NCBI GenBank assembly: GCA_027924645.1
Contig: BSBN01001807.1
Span: 10,682,001 to 10,746,000 of the forward strand
Reading direction: 5' to 3'
Source of the DNA: Cunninghamia lanceolata
Lineage: Eukaryota; Streptophyta; Pinopsida; Cupressales; Cupressaceae
Length of the DNA: 64,000 bases
The translations under genes and the position numbers were made by a program. Position 1 is the stretch's first letter. Every line of letters begins with the position of its first letter. The notes under the pieces are model-generated. The model worked only from the letters and a program-made list of their open reading frames with translations, ran no database searches and was not told the DNA's origin. Of this stretch, positions 20,961-32,572 are shown one piece after another.

Positions 20961-22868
20961 TGTCATGCCCAAAATTTCAAGTCCATTCACCCAACCGTAC
21001 AATAGTAATAAAACCAATAGATAACAAATAATTAAACAATCCCACAACTCAAATACACACTTATGGAGGTTAAATCCTCCACTTACAAGGCTACAAACTT
21101 AACAACAATTTTCAAACAGAATTTTGCCCTCTAAACTTTTACACAAATGATCATTAAAAGACCAAACTTTCTTTACATACAGGGAGATATGACATTTCCT
21201 TAACAAGGTAAATCTATCTTCGAAAACTTTTGACATGCTGCATCTGTAGCCTGCAAAACAACAAGGGAAAAATCGGCAACCATCTAGCTCTCCTCCCTAC
21301 CATCGTCCCACAAGAGGGACACCCCCGAGCTAGGGAGACCATCTTCATACCAGGGTAGAACACAGAAGACTACACTTTACAACAATGAATTTTAACGACC
21401 AAACAATAAATACACATAACCCCATAGCTTACTCACATAACAAAGTCTCAGCTTAGGTGAGAACATGAAGGGTAGGGAAGTAGACAACACTAACCCCCAG
21501 CCTTCTAACCAACCCAAACACAGGGATATCTCATTAGGCACACATGGCCAAAAGCCTTCTAGGCTATAAATGAATCCAACAGGCTTTCATGACATGGGAT
21601 ATAAAAAGAACAATATGACACCTGGGGAGGGTCACACCTCCCCTTCCTATACTAGATAAGCCTTTCCTTCCAACTTGAAGGTGCTCTATCAACACACCCA
21701 AAACAACAAAGATCCGAAAAAACAAACAACAAACTCAAGAAGACTGTCATTCAACTCATGCATCAAGACAACAAATATTTCAAGCAACATTTACATAGAG
21801 AAGAGAAATGGAAGATCAAACATTACAAGCCCAAAAAGGAATGAGAGGTGAAGTAGAGCTCCTCTTCCCCCCTTCTCAAAATTGCCTTCCTCTCACAATG
21901 AATCCACCCCTTTCTCTTCTTCTCTTCCTTAGTTTTAAAACTCATTTTCATCTTAATTTCTGAATTTCTCAAAAATGAAAAATGTCACATTCCAACCCTA
22001 CTCCCAAGGGTTTCCCATTCAAACCCACTAGGATTAAAAAAAATTAAAAAGATACTTTAAAATAATATCAGAGTGGGTGACACCACACCCACCCACAAGG
22101 AATCCTACCAAAAATGGGCACATGGGAGACAAGCCCACCTTAAAGAGGGGGTGGCATGCTCCATGATTAGGAAGTGGGCATGAGTGGGGAATCCACTCAT
22201 CCCATGTCTCCCACCCCACTTCCCATTTTCGTCATTTGACCTTACCCCTGGATTAAGGTGACCCTATGGTAGTTAACCCAAGGTTAACCTAGCCAAAAAG
22301 GTACCTAATCCCAAGGGGTACAACCCTAGGTTGTTTTTCAACCTAGTTTAGACTCTTAGGGTTAACTCTTCACATAAAAATGATCAACATAAGAAAAATG
22401 AAAATAAGATACAAACATCCCTTAACCTTCTGCAAAAAGAACACATTACGATAGTTCCCAACTGTTCCAACACAAGAGGTTGATCTCAGTTTCTCATTGA
22501 ACTGGATTGGCTCACAAGGGAAACAACAAAGGTGTGAGATGGTCTCCTGTAATAGTGGTTTGTTAGAAATACCTGCACACTCAAACTCGAAGTCAATATC
22601 TCATAGAAATACCATAGCCGAAGCAAAATTAAATACATGCATCTTAAACATGAAATCTTATATCATATTGAAGACATATTCCAGTTCCATATCCATTTCT
22701 TCATTTTCTTCCAAACAACATCTAATATCATCGCACAATCATTTGCTTAAATCAACCAAAAATCACATATGTTCAATAATCTAGAATTACAAGTCTCTTC
22801 ACATAACAGGATAGCAAAAGCACTGTAATTAGTCTGATGAATAGTAATGTACAAAGGTAGGCCTCACA
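20961..22868 (-). repeat. Left (3') LTR of LARD
   Basis: 1908 bp. The PPT lies just inside it, so it is the 3' LTR of a minus-strand element. The 61-codon minus frame at 22034-22219 recurs identically in the other LTR and is not taken as a gene. Confidence 0.95.
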
Positions 22869-22880
22869 TTCTCCCCCCCT
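22869..22880 (-). other. PPT of LARD
   Basis: On the minus strand AGGGGGGGAGAA directly precedes the LTR start TGTGAGGCC. Confidence 0.9.
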
Positions 22881-25800
22881 AAAACTCTACTTCCTCCTGG
22901 AAGTCGGCAAAGAGGTGAGGGTAAAAAGGTCGATAGGGTACTCTTTATCTATTTGAACTGTTTAAGTTTGTTGTAAATGTATGCATGTGCAGAATTCAAT
23001 CATTTAGTCAACAATACTATAGCACCCCATGGTATATTCCCCTTTAACTCCAAAGTGATCCATAAATTACATTGTGGTTAAAGGAGTCAATGTAGTTTTA
23101 TTTTGATGTGAAACAAAAGTGAGGTTTGTCCAACTAGTTCCATAGTCTTTTTGCATCTTGGTAAAGTAGATGTTGTATGATAGGTGTCCCAAATCGACAC
23201 TTTAAAGGTGCCCTAAACTATGAGATGAAGGATTAGGGAAAACTGTCCAAATGTATAAAGTATGTCGAGACTCCTAATGACTAGATAATTATTGATATAC
23301 AAATGCTTGTTATTCAAGGTCAACTGACAAATTCAAGACGGTTAAGCCGCCTATTGCAACACCCAAGGTAATCAACGGTAATCAACACAATTCTTTATTA
23401 AGAATCACTAACCGATTCCACCATACATCTTTTGTATCCTGAGGTTGTAAATAAGTCGATATAATAACTTTGAATAAGCAACTTGAATTAAAGTAACTTG
23501 TATTAACTTGCACTAAATAACTTCCAAAAAGTAACTTCCCTTGCATTCCTAGATTCATTCTTTCTAAAAGAGTTAAATCTATATATCTGAATATATGCAC
23601 ATCAAAGCACAAAAATTTTACTATAATTTTACTAGTAAAAGTTGAAATCTTTTCTTGCATAAGTTATAGTATTTAAACGAATCTCAGAATCAAATTGTTA
23701 GAAGACTTGCTTACCCAACAAATTTTTCTTACCGTAGATGTTCTGCATGTGGTGCCAGTAGAATACTACGACAAGTGTTGATATCTTAAGTAAGTTCTGT
23801 TGCATCAGTCAAGGTAAGTACGGAAAATATATAATAATGATCTCATCAGATTATAAAGTATGGTAACTCGAAGTGAGCAAGGCATAGTTCTCAAACCACA
23901 CTGCATAAAGAATTCACACATCGTGCAACCTGTTTATATCAACATCAACTCAACACATTACGTACAGATCTTACACAGTTTTCCATTCATCCAACTTACA
24001 GGTATCAACTTCACAAGGTTCACATAAGGTTTAGGGGAATGCCATAGTCTCATCATAGTATCAAGTAATCAATAACCAGTGCTAAGTAACCAAGAATCCA
24101 AAACCATGTAATCAATTACCCGTGCCAAGTAACCAAGAATCCAAGAACCATGTAGAATGTTGGTATCTGGGCCACGCGCCTGGGGGCCTCACCATACATC
24201 CCAAAACGGCCTACCTCTTGTTTGTATAAGGGGGTTAGCCTCCAAGAGATAGCCAATAATAAAACCAAGATCACTAGGAAGGTAGGTGGATTATAACCAG
24301 CCCATACTAGTCCACACCTACCCCCCCGTCCTCATAAGTTTCCCGCGTCTGCTTCCTTATATACACTCTACCAGAGGTCGCTCCAACGACATGGCGAGAA
24401 GAACATCACAACACAGGACCAACACTAGCAAACAACAAAAATAAGCTAGCTTAGCCACCACAAATAACAAATATCCCAAAAGAAAAGAGTTTTCAAATAC
24501 AACAATAAACTAAATAAAAGGGCGCCATTCCAACAAAACAATCATAACCACAAGGGTTACGTGAAAAATGAAGAGTCAAAGAGTTGTGGCTAAGCTACTT
24601 TCAGACAAGATTAAATAACATGGTTGGTCCACACAGGCAAGAGATAAAAAGGCATCAGACAACCCAAAGAAAATGATCAAAATCCATGAAAGTGCACATC
24701 ACCTCACTACGTGACTACCATTAAGTCACCAATAAGGAAGGAGGGAAACACGGTCACTACATATGTTATGCAAACACAACCAATGCAATAACATCATGTA
24801 GGTAAAATGTGCCTTCACGTACTCTGACATGGAATCGTGCTCCTCTCAATAGGCAGCACGTAAATAAATAACATCATGTCCTTCTCAAAGGTACACGTAA
24901 TCACAATGTAATGCTTCCAGGATGCCATGCATCAATAAGATACCAAAATAAGAATCATATCCACCAGGTAGCACATACTCTTTCACTACCATTCATTACT
25001 TCAATACGAAAAATCAACTTTCATATCCAAGGTCACCAAATCATTAACCACAATGAGTAATTAAGGACTCTCTCAACAATTTTTACAATTTCACCATAAT
25101 CTTCACATTTAAACACAAGGTAATACACCCTACAGTAAGTAAACATATACTCGCTTTTGCAAAAATTAAGTTTACCAACATAAATGAAGTTTATCATCCC
25201 AAATTAAGTATCATTTACTAGCATTTGCATGATAAACCGTAATTGAATCAAGCAACATTTATTTATGAATTATGAAGTCAAACATATATTTATATGATCA
25301 AGTTTTGCAAGAGATTGTATATCTTAAGGGGATTCTCATTAAAAGTTTAGTTGTCAATTTAGTGTTTTACCAAAGGATACCAAAACCTATTAACCCCACA
25401 CAAGGTATGTGAAATTTAATATATATACTTTACACAAGAATATTTGTAAAAAGCAATTTTCATCATCATTTTTTTTTTTGTTTTTTTTTTTTTTTTTAAC
25501 TGAAGTTCTCACATTATTCATCAAGCACACTGTTTACCCTTGTATCTTCTCGAGAGCATAATTTCTTTCATAACTATTCTAAGCATGACTCATGTTTACT
25601 CAAATTTCTTTCATATCCTCTACACTCAAGGCGAGAGTCAAGAAGACTTGCTAATGAAACATCACGACATAAGACTGCATTGTTCATTCAAGAAACCTAG
25701 GGATATCAATACACCATCCTCTCTTTCACATCAACATGCATCCCAAACCTTCTACCATAAAATCACATCACAGTTCCATAGCTTTTTCATTATCTAAATA

Positions 25801-28599
25801 TCATTGCACATAAGTGAAATCCTTTTTCAACTTGTATTAAATTAAATAGATTTCCTTTTAAGATAATTCTCCAATAAAATATAGGTTATTACTATTATGC
25901 TTACTGCATCCTTTCTTCCTTTTTACTTTGTTTTCTCCACTTTCCAAAATTCATGATGCTATTTACTAGACAATATATTTAAGTCAATAATGTAACGATA
26001 ATAGGTTCATTTGATACAATTTACTTACTCATCTCATAATTTGAGTAATCAAAACATACAATTAAATAAATCATGGGTTATATAAACATAATACATTTGT
26101 AGCTTGACATCAAATAACAGATATTACACTCACCAAGTTAAGAAATTCTAACATATAACATATCAGTTTATACATACGTTCAACAATATGTGCTTTAGTA
26201 AGTTGAATACCTAACCAGAAGATCATGGGATATGGTGAAATTTAAATACATTTGTTGTTTATAGGATTAAAATAAAAAGAGACTCCATACTTCAAGTGAT
26301 TGTATTCATACTTATAATTATATCTCCTTTATTTGTACATAATCATTCATACCATGTCACAAATATTGAGTCCTAAATCTTACCCTTCCTATATGTCTTA
26401 TACCTCCTATCATTAGTTCATATGAAAATAAGATTACACGAATCACATCTATTACCCCTCTATTATCTCCAATTAACACTAAATACATGACTATTATGAA
26501 AGTGATCCCTCTTTTGTAAATGATCCCACCACTTCTTCAACAATCACCCCTAACTATTCTATTTATCAATGCATGACCCCAATATTTCTTGACTACCTAA
26601 TATTTCTCTTAAGGAGTTAATCTATTTAGAAAAACGATTTTCACCTCAAGGAAGTTCCTTTCACTTTTTAACAAGTGTAACAGTTACCCTTGTATTCTCT
26701 CGAGAACATGATTTCGTTCTTATCAATTCTAAGTATAAGTCACGTGTACTACTATCTCTTTCATACCTTTTAACTTCTCAACAACGATGTAAACATCACA
26801 CATTGACTTCAAAATTTCTCCACTATTAGGTTGAATTAATTTAGAGGCCCTTTGAATTGTTCATCTAGTTAATGATAATTAGTTGTTCTACACCAATACC
26901 ATTATTTATTATATCATAGTCATCCTCCTAGAATTATATAAAGACATAAAAATGTATTTTATTTATATCGGAGAAAGATTTGTTAATAAATTTCCCACTC
27001 ACAAAAAGGACATTGGATTAAATCTATACACAAATAATTATATTTAGAAATATGCATAGGTCATAGTGATCTAAAAATACATTTAGTTATATTTTATTTA
27101 TATATATTTAAAGTGGAGCATGGGCATACCATAATACCTACCATTGTGGTTAAAATTTATAAGCCATTATTTCCTCTTATTCGGCCCTTTTAATTATTCG
27201 GCTATTAAATTGTCTAAGATCCAATAAAACTATTTATGTTTTGTCAAACTTCCAAAATCAATTTACATAATTACAGATGTACACATAGATATATAACATC
27301 CATAACTAATTAACTTCATATGTCCTATCGTCATCCATAGATCCTATGTTGTATTTGTGTTACCCGGAGTTTCGTTAAGAGGAATAGAAATATGTATATG
27401 ATCCTATTTAACTCAAAGCGTATAATCATTCCAAATTTAAAAGAAAGTAATACAATTGGTTTACTAACAATACAGATCACATTACTTTTGGACATCTCCA
27501 ACCTAATCACCCATTAACTGATTTATATAATTTCCTTTCTATTGTTCATCTATTTATCTCATTATGAGCCAAAACGATTATTTGTTAATTTGACAATTCC
27601 AATTATCTTCCATATTAATACCTATAGTGAGTTCAATTAACTATAGTCTATTTATATATTCAAAGCTAGATCATTGTTGTTTATTGTTCCAAGTCTATAC
27701 AAAACTCCACTCACCAACATGAATGATTAAAACATATACATAATTAAATCAAGAGTTTCTTCATACATTTGTTGTAACTGAAAAACAATTCAATAGTTAT
27801 CCCACTCAAAGTATTCATACATTTAAACATGTGTGTTTCCGATATTAATTGCTCAAATATATATAAATCACCATTTGCTATCCACATAATCTTATTGCAA
27901 GATTTCCCACTCACCTAACAAAGGTATTCTAAGCAAATGAACACATTTACAATTGGTTCCAATTTATGTATTTTCCCTAAATTTCTATTTTCGATAATAA
28001 ACAAATTGTGTAGGCCATGTGTTGTTTATTAAACTAAATTAAAGGCCACCCACTCATACAGTAGGTTTATATATTTAAACAAGCATGGGTAGTTGTAAAT
28101 ATCTATAGATTGAACCTTTAATAAAGATTTATATACATCACTTTGTTAAACATTATTTTATTAATGGTGCTCCACTCATATTGCTTAATGGCCACCCACT
28201 CATAAAAACAATTGTTTATTACCAATCATCTTATTACTTTATCTATAGTGGTTTTATAAAATATTGTTAATTTAATTTCTTTATGATGACAACTATGTTC
28301 CACTAGTTCCACTCACAATAGAAATTGGATTAAATCTTTTCCACTTACACATGTTGGAGTAAACAATTCAGATATGCATTCTTTTGCCTACATCCACTAA
28401 TGTAAACTATATATTTATTCATGTATGCAAAGTTATGTATTTAAACATATCAATGTCATGAGAGGGTATTTAATATGCATTCTTATACAAATTCGCAATT
28501 ATATGCATTGAATAACATCATATACAATTTATAAATACCACATCTAGCATCCACTAATCTTACACAAGGCTCTATTGCCAACCCTAAGCCGAAATGCCT
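22881..28599 (-). other. AT-rich LARD interior
   Basis: No supported gene on either strand. Frames such as 23382-23660 and 25540-25797 show no family resemblance. Visible structure: a T tract at 25470-25498, a long-range direct repeat (25505-25640 against 26650-26785), and repeated CCCACTCA or CCACTCA words from about 26990 to 28345. At 24165-24370 there is a more GC-rich patch. It probably carries packaging or structural signals only. Confidence 0.7.
25505..26785. repeat. Pair of imperfect direct repeats about 1.15 kb apart
   Basis: 25505-25640 and 26650-26785 share TTACCCTTGTAT, TCTCGAGA(G/A)CATGATTTC-like, ATTCTAAG and TCTTTCATA words in the same order. This points to an old internal duplication in the LARD interior. 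Confidence 0.7.
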
Positions 28600-29035
28600 T
28601 AAGGGTTAATGATCTTCATTGGGCTTTTGTGTGCAGGGGAGGCCGGAATGAGGCCGGTGGTTGCGGTGGCCGCAGAGGGCGGCGCTGGTCCAAACTACAC
28701 GCAGGGGCGAGGACTGAGGTGGGCGGTGGCCGCAGAATGGATGTAGGCCGCAGGTGTGAGTCCTGCGGGCGGCAGGCATGGCGGGGGTCCTGCGGTCGCA
28801 GAAGGGGTTAGGGTATGGTGCTGGCTGCAGAATGGTGTAACGGTGGTGAGGAGTAGGTGGCGGCAGGAGGAACTCTGGTATCGGCGGGGGGGTGTGGCTC
28901 TCCAACCACGGTGGCGGCGCGAACGGGGTGCGTGGGTGAAAGCCCGCAGCTTTCGGCGGACGGGGGTGTGGGAGGGCTCCGCCCCTCCCCACTCCACTTT
29001 GCAAAACACAACGGTGGGGGTTAATCCCCACCAAA
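28600..29035. other. GC-rich island in LARD interior
   Basis: About 430 bases are strongly GC-rich in a background of AT-rich sequence, with GGCGG, GGCCGCAG and GGGGGTG words. Long frames exist on both strands (for example 28606-29034 minus), as expected for GC-rich DNA with few stops. None looks like a known protein; all are Arg/Pro/Gly/His-rich. In element orientation the island lies about 1.3 kb downstream of the 5' LTR. Confidence 0.7.
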
Positions 29036-30280
29036 TGAAATATTTTTATTTTTAATTTTTATTTCTTTATTATTTGTTTTTTAAAGAGAGGAAACAATAT
29101 GTTTCCCCAACAACATGAAAATGTATAGAGTTAAAAAAAAACCCTATTGTAACAAAATATAACAATATATTGATAATTTAACCCAATAAAATTTACCCAA
29201 TAAAATAAAAAAATGCATATATTAGGACGTCAAAATAGAATTGTTGTAAAGTAATTCAGTAATAATATAAACACTGCATTTCTATAATTTATACCTACTT
29301 ATGCCTTTAGCTAAAATAACATATATACTTTATATTAAATTTTGCAACACAAAATTTGATGTCATTTATTAAGAACAAAAACAATAGATACCTACATCTG
29401 AACAAAAACAAACTATTTCAGTTATTCTAATGCAAAGAATTAATCTCCATTAAATTTGTTTGCCATTTGTAAAATTGTTAAATAATTTTCCATTACTCTT
29501 AAGAGTTAAAGTAATTACATGTAACTAAAACTCCTTTTCTTCCCATATCACACGTTGGTTAATTACAATCCAACTTAGATTAATTCCATTGCAACTTAAC
29601 TCTAGTTTACAATTCAAAGGTAGGATCTATTAATCCGTTCACTAAAGTAAATAGACTAGTAAATTAATTTTTAAAATATCACAATTAACAACAACAAATA
29701 ACTCTCTCTAATTTTTACAATAGTTATTTTGCAACAACTTATTCAAATAATACACAATAACTTATTACTATAGATACGTTTAGACAACTTATCCGACTCT
29801 ACAACAATTCTCCCAATTTACAACTTAGTAAATAAGAAACAGCAACTGTAAGGATCTAAAAATTTCCACACAATATGTAGATCGATTCCTCTATAAAAAA
29901 AAAAAGAGGTCAATGGATTTATATATTGTTTTGTTATTGCTTTATTATAAATCAACAAGTAAATACATTTATAGATCAGATATAACTACTTGAAAACTAA
30001 TGAACCTTTTCTTTTTCATTATCATACATTGATAAATTAAAATCCAAGTTAGTTTTGAATTTTTCTCAAAATAAAAGCAAGAGGGGAATTTAAACAACAG
30101 TTCCAATTCTAACTCACAAGCGGAAGACGACATTATTCATGATGACAACACAAGAGGCTAGTTGACAATTCGCAACCTCACTCTCTTGTAGGTACACGGA
30201 GTAGGTCAAGGGTCAACCATACTCAACCACTCCATGTCAGCCCAACTACACGCTAACTCAGAGATCCCAATGTTGAAACC
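29036..30280 (-). other. AT-rich leader of LARD between GC island and PBS
   Basis: No gene seen. Poly(A/T) runs and scattered TTAATT words. The last 200 bases before the PBS become more complex. Confidence 0.6.
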
Positions 30281-30294
30281 GGGCTCTGATACCA
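30281..30294 (-). other. PBS of LARD
   Basis: On the minus strand TGGTATCAGAGCCC begins two bases after the LTR end. It is a perfect complement of the initiator Met-tRNA 3' end. Confidence 0.92.
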
Positions 30295-30296
30295 AA

Positions 30297-32203
30297 TGTC
30301 ATGCCCAAAATTTCAAGTCCATTCACCCAACCGTACAATAGTAATAAAACCAATAGATAACAAATAATTAAACAATCCCACAACTCAAATACACACTTAT
30401 GGAGGTTAAATCCTCCACTTACAAGGCTACAAACTTAACAACAATTTTCAAAAAGAATTTTGCCCTCTAAACTTTTACACAAATGATCATTAAAAGACCA
30501 AACTTTCTTTACATACAGGAAGATATGACATTTCCTTAACAAGGTAAATCTATCTTCGAAAACTTTTGACATGCTGCATCTGTAGCCTGCAAAACAACAA
30601 GGGAAAAATCGGCAACCATCTAGCTCTCCTCCCTACCATCGTCCCACAAGAGGGACACCCCCGAGCTAGGGAGACCATCTTCATACCAGGGTAGAACACA
30701 GAAGACTACACTTTAAACAATGAATTTTAACGACCAAACAATAAATACACATAACCCCATAGCTTACTCACATAACAAAGTCTCAGCTTAGGTGAGAACA
30801 TGAAGGGTAGGGAAGTAGACAACACTAACCCCCAGCCTTCTAACCAACCCAAACACAGGGATATCTCATTAGGCACACATGGCCAAAAGCCTTCTAGGCT
30901 ATAAATGAATCCAACAGGCTTTCATGACATGGGATATAAAAAGAACAATATGACACCTGGGGAGGGTCACACCTCCCCTTCCTATACTAGATAAGCCTTT
31001 CCTTCCAACTTGAAGGTGCTCTATCAACACACCCAAAACAACAAAGATCCGAAAAAACAAACAACAAACTCAAGAAGACTGTCATTCAACTCATGCATCA
31101 AGACAACAAATATTTCAAGCAACATTTACATAGAGAAGAGAAATGGAAGATCAAACCTTACAAGCCCAAAAAGGAATGAGAGGTGAAGTAGAGCTCCTCT
31201 TCCCTCCTTCTCAAAATTGCCTTCCTCTCACAATGAATCCACCCCTTTCTCTTCTTCTCTTCCTTAGTTTTAAAACTCATTTTCATCTTAATTTCTGAAT
31301 TTCTCAAAAATGAAAAATGTCACATTCCAACCCTACTCCCAAGGGTTTCCCATTCAAACCCACTAGGATTAAAAAAAATTAAAAAGATACTTTAAAATAA
31401 TATCAGAGTGGGTGACACCACACCCACCCACAAGGAATCCTACCAAAAATGGGCACATGGGAGACAAGCCCACCTTAAAGAGGGGGTGGCATGCTCCATG
31501 ATTAGGAAGTGGGCATGAGTGGGGAATCCACTCATCCCATGTCTCCCACCCCACTTCCCATTTTCGTCATTTGACCTTACCCCTGGATTAAGGTGACCCT
31601 ATGGTAGTTAACCCAAGGTTAACCTAGCCAAAAAGGTACCTAATCCCAAGGGGTACAACCCTAGGTTGTTTTTCAACCTAGTTTAGACTCTTAGGGTTAA
31701 CTCTTCACATAAAAATGATCAACATAAGAAAAATGAAAATAAGATACAAACATCCCTTAACCTTCTGCAAAAAGAACACATTACGACAGTTCCCAACTGT
31801 TCCAACACAAGAGGTTGATCTCAGTTTCTCATTGAACTGGATTGGCTCACAAGGGAAACAACAAAGGTGTGAGATGGTCTCCTGTAATAGTGGTTTGTTA
31901 GAAATACCTGCACACTCAAACTCGAAGTCAATATCTCATAGAAATACCATAGCCGAAGCAAAATTAAATACATGCATCTTAAACATGAAATCTTATATCA
32001 TATTGAAGACATATTCCAGTTCCATATCCATTTCTTCATTTTCTTCCAAACAACATCTAATATCATCGCACAATCATTTGCTTAAATCAACCAAAAATCA
32101 CATATGTTCAATAATCCAGAATTACAAGTCTCTTCACATAACAGGATAACAAAAGCACTGTAATTAGTCTGATGAATAGTAATGTACAAAGGTAGGCCTC
32201 ACA
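30297..32203 (-). repeat. Right (5') LTR of LARD
   Basis: 1907 bp, nearly identical to 20961-22868. The differences I saw include AAACAG/AAAAAG, AGGGAG/AGGAAG, a one-base deletion near 30715, CATTAC/CCTTAC, CCCCCC/CCCTCC, GATAG/GACAG, CTAGA/CCAGA and ATAGC/ATAAC. Confidence 0.95.
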
Positions 32204-32572
32204 CTTCCTCTCAATCATATCGCTTCTTGCCTCTGCTAGGATCATTTAAATCTATGTATACATCCTTGCTATATCCATATGTGTTGTGCAGATATTTTCA
32301 GTCCTGTGAAAGTCTCTTTTAATCTGTCTGGTGCATCACCCTTTTATGTTTTCTTTTTAACTTAGCAGTTTCATCCTTATTTCAAAGCATTCCTTCTCCC
32401 TTTTCCCCCAAAATCCAGTAGTTTTAGGTGATAATCAGGCAAGGAAGCTGGCCTTCTCTGGAGGTCTGATCTCTTTGAGCAGGGTCCCACACCTGGAGAT
32501 CATTCCCATTGTGTCATTGGAATGCTTGGAAACTCTTCCAAGCAGGGTGCAATTTCACGTGACAACATAAAC

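Larger units (their letters stand above)
20961..32203 (-). mobile_element. LARD-type LTR element without recognisable coding genes
   Basis: Two direct repeats of 1908 and 1907 bp (20961-22868, 30297-32203) start TGTCATGCCC and end GGCCTCACA. The minus orientation is shown by a PBS beside the right copy (30281-30294) and a PPT beside the left copy (22869-22880). CTTCC flanks both ends (20956-20960, 32204-32208), a perfect target duplication inside the solo LTR. The interior is 7.4 kb. No gag, protease, integrase, RT or RNase H motif was found in any frame. By eye the LTRs differ at about 8 positions, so insertion was recent. This fits a large retrotransposon derivative mobilised in trans. Confidence 0.9.
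19473..32567 (+). mobile_element. Solo LTR split by an 11.2-kb LARD insertion
   Basis: The left part is 19473-20960 and the right part 32209-32567, about 1847 bp together. It starts TGTTGACCAATTT and ends CACGTGACAACA, with terminal inverted TGTTG/CAACA. TAAAC flanks both ends (19468-19472 and 32568-32572). No internal region remains, so it is a solo LTR left by LTR-LTR recombination, plus-oriented by its TATA box. The 3' 130 bp (32440-32567) match 45610-45732 of a second solo LTR with the same ends. Confidence 0.85.

Noticed and set aside
22034..22219. 61-codon minus ORF repeated identically at 31369-31554
   Set aside because: The identity is explained by the two near-identical LTRs. It is short and has no recognisable domain.
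28606..29034. 142-codon minus ORF and overlapping plus ORFs in the GC island
   Set aside because: Open frames occur on both strands because GC-rich DNA has few stops. Composition is Arg/Pro/Gly/His-rich and no family is recognised.
20961..32203. Segmental duplication of 1.9 kb
   Set aside because: TG...CA-type ends, PBS and PPT beside the inner edges, and a CTTCC flanking duplication identify the repeats as LTRs.
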